A DNA stretch of 64,000 nt from Massospora cicadina (lineage: Eukaryota > Entomophthoromycota > Entomophthoromycetes > Entomophthorales > Entomophthoraceae). A model generated the notes under the pieces. That model had not been told where the DNA came from and did not search any database. It worked only from the letters and a program-made list of their open reading frames with translations. Positions 35,454 to 46,303 of this stretch are shown here, piece after piece. The first letter of the stretch is position 1. Each line of letters starts with the position of its first letter. A program made the position numbers and the translations under genes. The stretch lies in contig JAKSZP010017369.1 of NCBI GenBank assembly GCA_022478985.1, positions 47,751 through 111,750 on the forward strand. Reading direction: 5' to 3'.

Positions 35454-36499
35454 TGTCAGGTGAACAGCAAGTAAGAATTAGACTGGCATGCCAGCCCAGA
35501 TGCCTGAGCCCCAAATGGCAAACCAGAATGCCTGAGGCACTGCTGCTGGTATGATGAATATTGAACTGGAAGGGAGCTTAATTTTCAACATATAAAAACG
35601 GTTTTTTTGGGGAAAGTTGTTTTAATGGAAAAATTTAAGGAAGGAGAATCAACCAACAATTTTCTCAGTGTGATGCGACTGATTAAATAGTCATCAATTT
35701 AGAGGGAAACAATCCAGGATTGGGTCCCACAAGTTTGACATAAGTGGTAAATTATTTGGGAATGGGCGGGTTAGTTCTCTGGGAACTAACATCACAAAAT
35801 TTGGCAGCAGGCTGAGATATGGTCAGTTCAACCTCAAATGTCTGAACCAAAGCTCGGCTACATTTCTGATGGTTGATGCGATGGCATTTGGCTTAACAAG
35901 CGGTGGGAAATCCCCCAAGACCACCCCACATATGGATGGACCATTTGGTTGGGAATGGGTTCAGGACACCCAACCTGCCTGTGCTCGGTTGCTGGGCCAT
36001 TCATTCAGTCAGTGGTATTCATCAGGCGCAATGCCCGATTTGCTGGCAGGAAGCTTCAAAACCTCTTCAATGGTGTCCAATGCTATTACCTGCCCATCGG
36101 GGGTGATGCCCAACATATTTGGGAGGGGGAGATTTTTTAATTGTTATGTTAACCAAATCACAACCATCGGGCATTCCAGCCAATATATTGGTCTTCATAC
36201 CTTTTTGACCATTTGAAATCTGAGCATCAGGCTGATTGCCACTAAAACTAGTTACAATCAATTTCATTTTGGCAATCTTGGCGCAGATTTCACTGATTCC
36301 TCATAACAGTTCTGCCAAGGAGAGTGTGGGTACCAGAAGCGGGATCCAAAGTGGAAGGGCTGTTACTCAGCGCTTTTTTACCATGTGAGCGAGATCGCCC
36401 TGAGTAATCTGGGGTATGACCATCCTTTTTGGTACCTTCTTGCTCAGGAACGGAAAAATGGCCCAATTGATGCCCAGAGGACGTTCCCCAGGACTTACA
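35454..36499 (-). repeat. Element F 5' LTR
   Basis: This is the second LTR copy. Its differences from 33810-34860 are mostly scattered transitions. The adjoining internal bases do not start with TGG, so no primer-binding site is evident. Confidence 0.9.
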
Positions 36500-36504
36500 T
36501 TGAC

Positions 36505-37658
36505 CCAGATTTTAGGGTAACTATGTTTGGGGATTTTAAGTTATCTATCTGAGTCAGATATGTTGGGGATCAATCTGGAATAATGCTTAAGATCTCATCA
36601 TGCAAAGTTGCTGACAAAATAGGGGCATCTTAAAGTTGATTAGCTATCAGGTTTACCAATTTAGATCGGTCAGGTTTCATGACTGAACAACTGGGAATTT
36701 AAAGATTAAGTTGTGAGGCGAGTGATGCCGCCTGCAATTAGTGAATTGATCAGTTGGTTTATAACCTGCCTTAATGGGTAACAAGTCCCATTACCTAAGC
36801 AGGTCGCTTGCCATATATGGTTGGTTTGTTTGGATTGAGAGGAAAACGTTAGGACACGTTTTCTGACTTTTTCTATCTTAGGTCTCAAGGATGTCTAATA
36901 ATGAAATCCTAGACAGGATGGTAAAGACCATTGCTGCTGATATGAGGACGGGTAATTCAACAGCAATGGCTGCCGTTTCATCAAGGAGGTGCCAACCAAG
37001 GGTTGGGCAACGAATTCATTGCTATAAATTCCCTAAAGAATACACTATTTAATATAACTAATTACTAGATAATCACTTACCAGAACAAATTTAGAAAGAA
37101 AAAAGATTAGCTCGACTCTTCAATTTGGGATCACCCATCCTTGGGTTGATAAAGGTGATAAGGAACTAATTTCCAGGTGGACTGAGATCACTGTATGGCA
37201 GGAAGCCAAAAGACCACTTTGTCAAAATTTACCTTAAGTTCTATTCTTTCTTAAGGAAATTATTGATGTGTGATCTAATTGGAGACTCTTTAGGATAAGT
37301 AAGGATCTGAGCGTGGATCCAGAGAAAAAAGCTGAATCAAATTGGGGATTGCTACCAACTGTATGTCACAGAGAAACCATAAACAGGGATATGAGCATAG
37401 ATCAAGTTGAGCAATACCAGGGAACAAATTCCCTATTCTGGACATCATAAGTTTTTTGAGAGTAAATACTGGCCAAGCATAGGACCAATTTATAGTACTT
37501 CAATTCAACTATAGATAATAGTTGCCATACTATTATCAATGATTATTACAACTATTATTATACAATGTGGAGAATTGCACAAAACCCAAACCTGTGCAGT
37601 TTGTATATTTATAGAGGTTATTGACTGAAAATAATCAGAAAACCTATAAGTTTTAACA
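36505..37658 (+). repeat. Element E 5' LTR, right piece (with three stem-loops)
   Basis: It continues the LTR after insert F to TTTTAACA. It contains three hairpins also present in the 3' LTR: GTTG/AGGCG..CGCCT (36710-36738), TAATGGG..CCCATTA (36772-36793) and GAAAACGT..ACGTTTTC (36842-36863). A 60-codon antisense frame (36888-36706) recurs in the other LTR but has no recognisable domain. Confidence 0.88.
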
Positions 37659-37660
37659 AT

Positions 37661-37676
37661 TGGTGCTCACTACAGG
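37661..37676 (+). other. Element E primer-binding site
   Basis: TGGTGCTCACTACAGG begins two bases after the LTR terminus and is identical to B's PBS at 12361. Confidence 0.8.
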
Positions 37677-38093
37677 GGTGTAGAATAAGTAGAAGTGATT
37701 TGAACGAGATGTCATGAAAAGACAAAATAAGAAAAGTAAGGACGGAGGGCAACTGTTAATCAGAACACCCTGACTTTAGCGGATCTTTAAGAATTAGCAG
37801 CCTTGGAAGAAAGAATCACCAGGATGGAGGAAGGGGTTTATAATGTCATGAGTTTCAGAAATGAGTTACTTGGAAAAGCAACATCATTGAAGAAAAAAGA
37901 TGGGGACTTTATCTGAGAAGTACTATTCTGAAAGCAGAGCGTGAAGCATATTGCGTTTGTTTAAGAGCATTCAGCACAGATATCGAGCAGATGATTAAAC
38001 AGGTCAAGGAGTTGAAGGCTCACAAATGATAATGTGAGCCATATGTGGCAACTGACTCCAAAGAAAGAACTCCCCGTACAATAATTGTAAAAG

Positions 38094-38990
38094 ATGGCTA
38101 CCCCAAGAAACATGCTGCCCACTTTCACAGCTATTTTGGCGATGAATCCTAGAAATTACTCCTCAAGTGAGTCAAGTAGCCAAACCAAGAGTGATGGCTA
38201 GAGAAACTAAGAGGGATTTAAAGTGATACCAAAATTACCTACTTTCCATCAGGATAAAGCACCTGCAGTTTTTGATTATTTGATATGACATTGTACAGAT
38301 ACAGAGATCATTATAAGCATTGATGGTGATGAATTGCCTAGATAGCAATAGTTAAAACCTAGTGTTGCCCCATCTAGAGGGCGACAGCTGGTCTTGCGCA
38401 GAGGCCAAAGCAGCCATTATTAAGGAATTGAGAAGCCTGATGCGCATGTCAAAGCGCAAACAAGAGTTTATGGGAATCCAATTCCATAAAGAAGAATCCT
38501 TAGCAAGATCCGCTGGTCCTTCTTACCAGATATCTCAAATCCTGGGTGGAGCAAAAAGATGGATGATTTTGATGCCCAAATTGCACTACAAGCAGCCCTT
38601 CAGCCCTACCACAATTTTCACTAAATGATGTCTTCCATGTTTGTGATGGAAATTACCACCTCTCAAATGGTAGAAATTTAAAAATCTTGGGAGTTACCTT
38701 CTATTCTCCAAATAGAAATTTCAAACCAAACCCAGTATGATATTTGAATCCCATGAAGGGGAATGAGGGCGCTAAGGAGATGAATAATCAAATTGTGCCA
38801 AAGAATAAGCACAAAGTCTTTAAATGTAAAATAAGAAGGAGAAAGTCTGTTACCAGTGCAGAGGAAAGGGACAATTCGCTGTACATTGCAAGGAACCCAA
38901 GGATCAAATCAACGTGGTCCAAGATAAAGAGTATGCAACTGCAAAGGAGTTGGGAAAAGGGCCTGCAGCCTAGACAGTAACAGTCTAGAG
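38094..38990 (+). pseudogene. Element E Gag (capsid and zinc knuckle)
   Basis: A possible start is the ATG at 38094 (MATPRNMLPTF). Capsid-like blocks include KLPTFHQDKAPAVFDYL and FDAQIALQAALQPYHNF, the latter comparable with C's FDAKIALEHAL. The zinc knuckle CYQCRGKGQFAVHC is at 38848-38889; three Cys are kept but His is replaced by Gln. Multiple stops and frameshifts are present. A short leader with coding traces (37700-38090) precedes it. Confidence 0.72.
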
Positions 38991-39329
38991 CTGCAGAGTT
39001 TTCTGTTCCTCCTGATATTATGCACAATGAAGTTGACATCAGTGATCTGTTTGTGGATGAAGACGTACAGGATCACTGAATCAAGTAGTCAACCTGGACG
39101 TGAACGCGGTAAAAAGATCTGGGGTGAAGGAGATTGACCCAGAGATAATCAAAGAAGTTGCCCAGTTGTATGCCCGGCAACTTGCAGACAAGATTTAAGC
39201 TGCAGATAATCCCAAAGAATTGACTGAAGTTTGATTAGATGAGGCAAACCTGTCAATCCCCCTAAGCGTAATCAAGGAATCATTCCCTGATTTATCTGCG
39301 CAAATCATTCACAACCTAATTCAGCTAAT

Positions 39330-40080
39330 AATGCCGCTATGCACTCAGTAAATACTATCTTACAATCCTCTGAGTGTACATATATAGATATACTAGTGAA
39401 TCAAGTACAGGTGAGGGTGATTGTTGACAGTGGAGTACCCTTTAATATTATCTTGACCAAGCTAATGAAAAGGATTAAGATCTCGCCTGACTTGGAACAC
39501 AAGAAAGAGTATGGGACATCTGGGCTGAATACACCATCTCATGTGGAGTGTATTGTGCTCCTCCACTTTAGTTTGGATCCTTAGTGGTATCTGCGCCAGT
39601 AATAGTTTTGGCCAATCAAAACTATGACATTCTGATCAGGACGTAATTTTTATAAAAAGTATGTAGTAAAATGTTTCTTCAAGGATATAATGTTGACAAT
39701 ATTGGTCAAACGTTACCATTGGTTATTAGAAGTATGGGGAAGCTTTACTGAGTAGATAAAATAACTTCATCCACTTGATATACAATGATGGCATTTTCCT
39801 AATTCAATACCAACTAGCTGGCTGGTGGCGACGAGAAATGCTGATGGAGATCCTAAAAAATTGGGGAATTTCATCAAGGATCAAGCATGTGAAAACCATA
39901 TCGCCAAGATTACAAATAATAGTTGACATTGGGTTGACATTAGAGATACAAAAGCTTCTGTCTGGGGAGGTCAGAAGCCCTTGGAAGAAGTCCAGAATAG
40001 AGCCTTGGGTGGCTCCTAGAACAATAATGCTGGGCCATGGAAAATTCGAGTTCTCTGGCGAATTTAAGTGAAAAACCAAT
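39330..40080 (+). pseudogene. Element E protease region
   Basis: Frame 39339-39584 contains SECTYIDILVNQVQVRVIV, then the active site DSGVPFNII (39426 on) with the catalytic Asp kept. LEHKKEYGTSGLN follows, parallel to C and K. The second conserved block (LIG..FL) is only traceable near 39630. The frame 39775-40071 holds decayed downstream sequence with WVAPRTIMLGHGKF, matching VAPGIILPGQG in K. Confidence 0.72.
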
Positions 40081-40239
40081 GAAGATTGATAAGAATCAGA
40101 TCGCCACGTTTGTTCACCTAATCCCAATGGCTGAACTGAGGAAATTTCACGATTTTGGGACCCTCAATGAGATGGGATTACCAGCCAGGGTAACTGAGAG
40201 TATCAACCTATAGGTTGGTCAAGAGCAACTTGCTGATCT

Positions 40240-41040
40240 GATGGAAGGACAGCAAGAGGAGGCGCTCAAATTGTTCAAAAAGTATCAGAAAGTATTTTCC
40301 CAGGATGACCACAATATAGAATTCTCAGAGGATGTGATCCACAAGGTCAATATTGGGGAAAATTTAAGAATCAGGATGAGACTAATTTGATGGTCAAAGG
40401 TGGCTGAAGCAGTAGTGGAGGATGAAATAGAAAACTAGTGAAGCATGGGCTTCTAGTATCATCGTTGAGTCCCTGGGTGAGTCCAATTATTATCGTGAAG
40501 AAGAAGGATGGCTCTAATCAGGTGGTGATTGATTATTAAAAAACTGAACAAGATTACAAATAAGAATTCATATCCCATACCAAAAATTAATGATTCGCTA
40601 GATCAAATAGGAGAAGTGAAGTATTTCTCCGCGATGGATTTAATATTAGGATACTTGCAAATTGATTTTCCAAGAGAAGACCAAGAAAAATGTACAATTA
40701 TTACTGTGCAGGGGATATATAACTGACGAGGATGCCCCAGGGTCTGTGCAATTCGCCTGCAACGTTTCAGAGGGCCATGGACGCTATACTAGATGATTTG
40801 AAGATGTCATGGATTCTGGTGTACTTAGATGATATCAATGTGTTCAGTAGGACTTTTACTGACCATTTACACCACTTGAAAGAAGTATTAAAGAGACTGT
40901 CCATGGCTAACCTGAAGATTAAGTTGAGGAAGTGTCACTTCTTCAAGAAAGAGTTGGAATATCTGGGATTCATGATCAACTCTGGTGGAATGCAGACGCA
41001 AACCCAGAAGATCAAAGCCATAGAATGAATGGCTGTGTCA
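40240..41040 (+). pseudogene. Element E reverse transcriptase
   Basis: Blocks in order are KKDGSNQVVIDY (40500), NSYPIPKINDSLDQIG and YFSAMDLILGYLQIDF in 40529-40726. After a one-stop break, 40732-41028 has MPQGLCNSPATFQRAMDAI and the intact catalytic box VYLDDINVFS (YLDD 40822-40833). KIKLRKCHFFKKELEYLGF follows. A TGA at 40388-40390 replaces an Arg before a conserved Trp. This is the best-preserved RT palm in the window, although the upstream part is broken. Confidence 0.85.
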
Positions 41041-41800
41041 AAGAGTGTCCAAGATATCCAAGTGCTCCTTGGAATGGTCAGATATTATAGAAAATTTATT
41101 TGGGATTTTTCCAGAATCGCTGAACCCTTATTTCATCCATTGAAGGATTTGAAGAAAGGATTCTATTAGAATGAAGAAGCACAGAAATCCTTTGATGAGT
41201 TACACCGTTTCTTGATAAATTCTCCAATTTAAAAAATATATAAATTTTTTATTGAGAATTTATTATAAAAACTGATGCTTTGTTGATGGCGATTGGTGAC
41301 ATATTGAGCCAAGTAAGTGAACTTGAGGATGAACATCTGGTGGCATATGTGAGACGGACACTGTCAGCTTCAGAGAGGAACTAGACCGTAACTGAGTGTG
41401 AATGCTGGTGATCATTTAAGCCTGTAATATTTTGGGTGTATATCCATGGAACGCACTTTATAGTGTTGGATCACTCCTCATTGCATTGACTTCAAAGTAT
41501 ACAAGAACCAGAGGGATGACTGGCCCAATGGGCATTGAAGTTATAGGCTTACAATTATGAGATTGTCCAACAAGTGGGGGCTTCTCATTAGAATGTGGAT
41601 GGCTTATCACGGTTACCAATGGTCCAGATGGTATACCAGCAGGCGGATGAGCTATTCCAGAGAATGATTGATGGAGAAATTAGGAACGAGCCCAAAGAAA
41701 TCCAAGGTTTGCTTTGAAAAGTGATGGAAAATACCAAAACCATGGATGAACAAGTTTTCAAGAAGATTAATGGGAAGCGTTTACTATTCCCAAAGCCATC
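41040..41800 (+). pseudogene. Element E RNase H and tether
   Basis: The sequence after RT (VQDIQVLLGMVRYYRKFI) leads to a heavily decayed RNase H. LAQWALKL, AYNYEIVQQVGASH and NVDGLSRLPMVQMVYQQA are recognisable in 41520-41660. The catalytic acidic blocks near 41270-41400 are frameshifted. Confidence 0.68.
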
Positions 41801-42730
41801 AAAAAGAGCAGCTATAGTTCAAGCCGCTTATCAAGTTGTTGGGCATGGAGGCCTGAGAATAATGACTGACCATATTTGCCAATACTATTAATGTTAGTCA
41901 ATCAACTATGATGTTGCGGACTATCTGGCTTTCTGTGTGGAGTTCCAGTTGCTTAAGCCACATAAGAATATGATTGTATACTGACTGGTCTGCCCTGGAT
42001 TTACTTGGCATATGGTTTCCATTGACATGATGGGACTGCTGACAATGAGCACATGGGGAGTTAAGTGCATAATAGTTGTGATCGATCATTTGACAAGATG
42101 GGTTGAAACAAAGGCCCTGGCAAAAGTAAACACTACCAGTACTGCGAAATTCATCCTAGATCAAGTAGTATACCAACATGGATGCCCGAAGGTCCTGATA
42201 AGCAACAATGGGACAAATTTCACATCTCATGTGATCCTGTGATTAAATGAAATAATGGGGATCCAAGGAGTCATGTCTGTACCCTACTGGCTGGAAACAA
42301 ACGGACTGGTGGAATGATTTAATGAGATGCTGTCAAGATGCTGAGGAAGCTGTCGCAAGAATAATTTCCACATGGGGAATATACCTGAGTTTGTTGATGT
42401 TTGCTTAAAATATTATTTATCATACAGCGATAAGAAAAACGCCATTTGAGTTGATATGCAGGAGGAAAGACGCGTTGCCACTTTTTTATATTTGGTGGTG
42501 GAACCAACATTGGGGATGAGTGCCATGCTTACCTGAGCTGATTGACAAATATCAAGTTTAAAATGCAATTGCAAGCATTTAATACAACTTTGAAGAAAAG
42601 GATACAAGCAAAAATGACATATGATAAGAACCAACTGGCCTTATCAGAATACCAAATAAGCGAAAGAGTTGCCTATTGCAATATGCATAGTTTTGGAAGA
42701 AGAAACATATTGGATGCATTGTAGTCAGGT
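41800..42730 (+). pseudogene. Element E integrase
   Basis: The zinc-binding part (AAYQVVGHGGLRIMTDH) is near 41820-41870. The core includes WHMVSIDMMG, with the catalytic Asp at 42024-42026. Frame 42012-42242 has IVVIDHLTRWVETKAL and ISNNGTNFTSHVI; the second catalytic Asp is Asn (AAC, 42203-42205). NGLVE at 42300-42314 keeps the Glu and is followed by TGA for Arg (42315-42317). C-terminal remnants run to about 42730. The D to N change would inactivate it. Confidence 0.8.
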
Positions 42731-42839
42731 CTGTTCAAACTTATCACTAAGATGGTGATGTATGCCTACTCCATCAAGAACCTCTCAGGAGGAAGATTAG
42801 TAAATTGAGTCTATGCTAAGTATATAAAGCAAGGATCAA

Positions 42840-44897
42840 TGAAAAAATAATAAAAAAAGAGTTCTTAAAGGACCGCTGAATTATTAAGTTAGTTATGTCC
42901 TAATGATTTGGTTAGGTTTAAAAAAAGTACTGCTGAACCAAGCTAGATGGTTAAATCTTTAAAAAGTAAGACCTCTGAACCATAGAAAACTGGTAGGTCT
43001 AAGTATACCTAGGATCCAAATTGGGGGAATAAAATAAGAAGATGGGCCGCTGAACCAAAAAGGTCAATTCCTATGGAAAAAAAAGAAAAAATAAAAGATT
43101 GATAAAAATATGGGAAAAATATTAAAAAATTCATATAAAAACCAATAAAATTTTATACTTTTTTTATTAATTATTCTCGGTTCAGGGATGATTACACCCA
43201 TGTCACCTCTTGAGGGTTGGAGGATTGATTGCAGTAGGAGTGAATAACCCATCTAAATCTATGTGAGATCAGATGCTAGCAAGGGCTAGACCTACTCAAA
43301 ACCAAGTTTGTTTAGCATATGCAGATCCCTGTAAGAAAGCGACTAGGGGAAGTGAAATTGAAATGTCAGAAGATGCCAAACGCAATACCCCAGAGTGAGA
43401 AGGGAAGCAACAGTACAAGAAGAGGCAGTTGGCAAATAACCCTAAGTAATCCTGATATAGCACCAGAGCTGGAAGATTGGTCTTAGTACTTGCCGATGGA
43501 CTTTGTCAAGGACACCAGACATATGGTCTGGTAATGAGTAAGGGATACTAGGTGGGGGTTTCTGAATCATGCCCCCTATTAAAGCCATTAGTGGAAGATA
43601 CTGATGGGATGTGCCAGAAATGAGTAGTCATGCAGGGAGCGAATGGCATCCTGAAAGTGATGACTACTAGCTTCTCAAAAGCTGAAACTGAAGAAAATGA
43701 AAACTGGGAGAGTCTGGAAGCTTCATGGCCCAACTTCGAAGAACTTGGCTGGAAAAGCGAAAAGCATAGGCTTTGATATCCCAATCCAGGATGTTTTCAA
43801 GATCAGAAGAATACAAAGCTAGGGACAAAGCCTTGGTGACTTAAGCACTTAATTATGCATAGAGGAGTCTGAAATGTAAGCTGTTGCTGATGGTTAGTTC
43901 AGTGAGTAAGACAGCTGGCTTGTAATATTGACTGAGTCATAAGAGGAACTCCAGAAGCAAGTTTGATCCAGAAAGAAACATATGATCAAGAGTAAAGGGC
44001 ATTGCTTCAGGAGGTTTAACAAGGATGTTTGGAGTATCTGCAAAAGGAGCCAAATTCAGGAGAGTTTGAAATCTAACTCAGGAATTAATGACAAAGGAAG
44101 GATTGGTCACAATTCATTGAGACAACTGCTAACCTTGTTCCATTGGGGTTGGTTGCTGTTTCTGGTAATTCCACAGAAGGACTGGCTATGGGTAATTGAC
44201 TAGGAGTATGAGTCCTGGAAGAGCCACAGAAGAGGTTTTGGCACGCATATTGACTCATTCGCTGGAAGAGTTAAAGAACTTGATCATACAAGCTATTGAG
44301 CAGCAGTTGGTACCAAAACTCAGAATTTGACATATGAGCTGGATGAGAGGGGGATGTTAGACTTATATGATAGTCGACATTATGTAATGAAATAAATCAA
44401 GCTCCAATTTTGGAGAAAGTAATCTCAAAATTAATGGGATAAGCTCTCCAGAGAAAATTAAGAATGTTATGAGCCAAGAGTTTATTTTTCTATAATAACA
44501 TGGGCGAACATAAATGAACATTTTTGATTGTGCCATGAAATGGACATTGATGGCAAGAATCTTCTGTCAATGATGAGGAGAAAATCAGAAAATCAAGGAT
44601 GCTGACTGAGAACCCTGAATATGACAGCAGGTCATATGCCCTGATGGGGGAAAACTAGATTCAGGATTAATATCATCATGAATAAATCAAAAAGCCCAGC
44701 ATGACAGAAGGTTATGGGGACCGCGTTCTGAGTAGGCAGTAATGAGGAGGAAGAGGAAGAGAGCTGCATGCCAAAGGTCGTCCAAAGTAGCGTTGAGTAC
44801 TGATGATTGTACTATGCTTTAAAAAATGAAGTATTCAACCAAGTGTCTGAAGTGGTGTTCTCCTGATCCAATCCTTTTCTTGTTATAAATTTAGGCA
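42840..44897 (+). other. Element E extra segment between integrase and 3' LTR
   Basis: About 2 kb with no counterpart in B or K. The first 250 bp hold a dispersed motif around CTGAACCA (near 42880, 42927, 42974 and 43051). From about 43600 to 44720 plus-strand frames carry Lys-rich, broken but plausible coding sequence (GRVWKLHGPTSKNLAGKAKS, VLARILTHSLEELKNLIIQA). This may be a third ORF lost by mutation. No family is recognised. Element C has a segment in the same position. Confidence 0.4.
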
Positions 44898-44908
44898 AGA
44901 GGGGGATG
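44898..44908 (+). other. Element E polypurine tract
   Basis: AGAGGGGGATG precedes the LTR start TGTTGGG at 44909. Confidence 0.7.
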
Positions 44909-46158
44909 TGTTGGGATTTTTGCCCAGATTCCCAACTGACTAAATTACAAGGGATCACAAGGGGATAATTTCCTATTGTGAAGTGAATTCAATATTGGTT
45001 GACCCTGATTCTGGGGTAACTATGTTTGGGGGATTTTAGGTTATTCGTCTGGGTCAGATCTGTTAGGGGATCAACCTTGATGAATGCTTAAAATCTCATC
45101 AAACAGAGTTGCTGACAAAATAGGGGCATCTTATAGTTTATTAACATACAGGTATGTCAATTGGGATTGGTCAGGTTTCATCAATGACCAATTGGAAATT
45201 TAAGGATTAAGTTGTGAGGCGAGTGATGCCGCCTGCAACTAGTGAATTGACCAGTTGATTCACAACCTGCCTTAATGGGTAACAAGTCCCATTACCTAAG
45301 CAGGTCGCTTGCCATATATGGTTGGTTTGCTTGGATTGAGAGGAAAACGTTAGGACACGTTTTCTGACTATTTCTATCTTAGGTCTCAAGGATGTTTAAT
45401 GATGAATTCCTAGACAGGATAGGGAAGACAATTGCTGCTGAGATGAGGATGGGTAATTTAACAGCAACGGCTGTTGTTTCATCAATGAGGTGCCAACCAA
45501 GGGTTGGGCACCAGATTCCCTACTATAAATCTCCTAAAGAATTAACTAATAGATATAAATAATTACCAGACAATCAATTACCAAGAACAAATTTAGAGAG
45601 AAGAAAGTTTATCTCAACTCTCCATTTGGGATCACCCATCTTTGGGTTGATAAAGGTGATAAGGAATTAATTGTCCAGGTGGACTGAGATTCTTTTATGG
45701 CAGGAATCCAGAAGACCACTTATCAAAATCTATTTTAGGTTCTATTTCTTCTCAAGGAAATTATTGATGCGTGCTCTAATTGGGCTCCTTAGGATAAAGA
45801 TTAAGGATCTTAGCTGGGATCCAGAGAATAAGCTGAATTGAATCTGGGATTGCTGCTGACTGTGTGTCACAGAGAAACCATAAACAGTGATCTGAACATA
45901 GATCGAGTTAGGCAGTACTAGGGAACAAATTCACTATTCTTGACATCATAAGTATTTTGAGAAGAAATACTGGCCAAGCGTTGGACCAATTTCTAGTACT
46001 TCAGTTCAGCTATGGATAATATTTGCCATACTATTATCAACAATTATATCAACACTATTATACAATGTGGAGAATTTCACAAAACCCAAACCTGTGCAGT
46101 TAATATATTTATAGAGGTTATTAACTGAGAATAATCAGAAAATTTTTAAATTCTAACA
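44909..46158 (+). repeat. Element E 3' LTR
   Basis: It begins TGTTGGGATTTTTGCCC and ends ATTCTAACA, 1250 bp, followed by TTGTC (46159-46163). The three stem-loops recur at about 45211-45240, 45273-45294 and 45343-45364, with the 7-bp and 8-bp stems intact. Confidence 0.9.
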
Positions 46159-46163
46159 TTGTC

Positions 46164-46303
46164 CCAAAACTTGAGATTGATTGTGGTCCACAGTCTGGCA
46201 TGATTTCTTCTGAAACCCCGTGAGGGAGATTACTTCCATGAAAATTGTTACTTCTCTTTTATAGGTGATGTCACAGAGCCAACTAATGAAACTTAGACTA
46301 GCC
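46164..46303 (-). pseudogene. Element D integrase core, middle piece
   Basis: Minus-strand reading gives NNFHGSNLPHGVSEEIMPDC followed by GPQSIS, the HGLPxxIxSDRGPQF block of chromovirus integrases with the second catalytic Asp in place. To its left is insert E; to its right is LTR G. Confidence 0.75.

Larger units (their letters stand above)
33810..36499 (-). mobile_element. Element F: minimal chromovirus-derived LTR element (593-bp internal region)
   Basis: It sits in E's 5' LTR with a perfect TSD TTGAC (33805-33809 and 36500-36504). The LTRs are 33810-34860 and 35454-36499 (about 1050 bp each), with termini TG..CA. Orientation is minus: a PPT (GGAAAAAGGAAAGGG) abuts the left LTR. The internal region, 34861-35453, holds only a protease remnant joined to a chromodomain. 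Gag, RT, RNase H and integrase core are absent. Related to A by its LTR and chromodomain, it is either an internally deleted copy or a non-autonomous derivative that moved in this form. Confidence 0.9.
33715..46158 (+). mobile_element. Element E: Ty3/Gypsy retrotransposon nested in D
   Basis: The element is 12.4 kb including insert F and about 9.7 kb without it. The LTRs are about 1250 bp (33715-33809 plus 36505-37658; 44909-46158). There is a perfect TSD, TTGTC (33710-33714 and 46159-46163). Gag, protease, RT, RNase H and integrase are recognisable on the plus strand. About 2 kb of extra sequence lies between integrase and the PPT. The PBS is identical to those of B and K. A third LTR of this family starts at 63617. 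Confidence 0.9.

Noticed and set aside
36706..36888. 60-codon antisense frame repeated at 45207-45389
   Set aside because: Its conservation is explained by its lying within the two LTRs of element E. It has no domain and its start lacks context.
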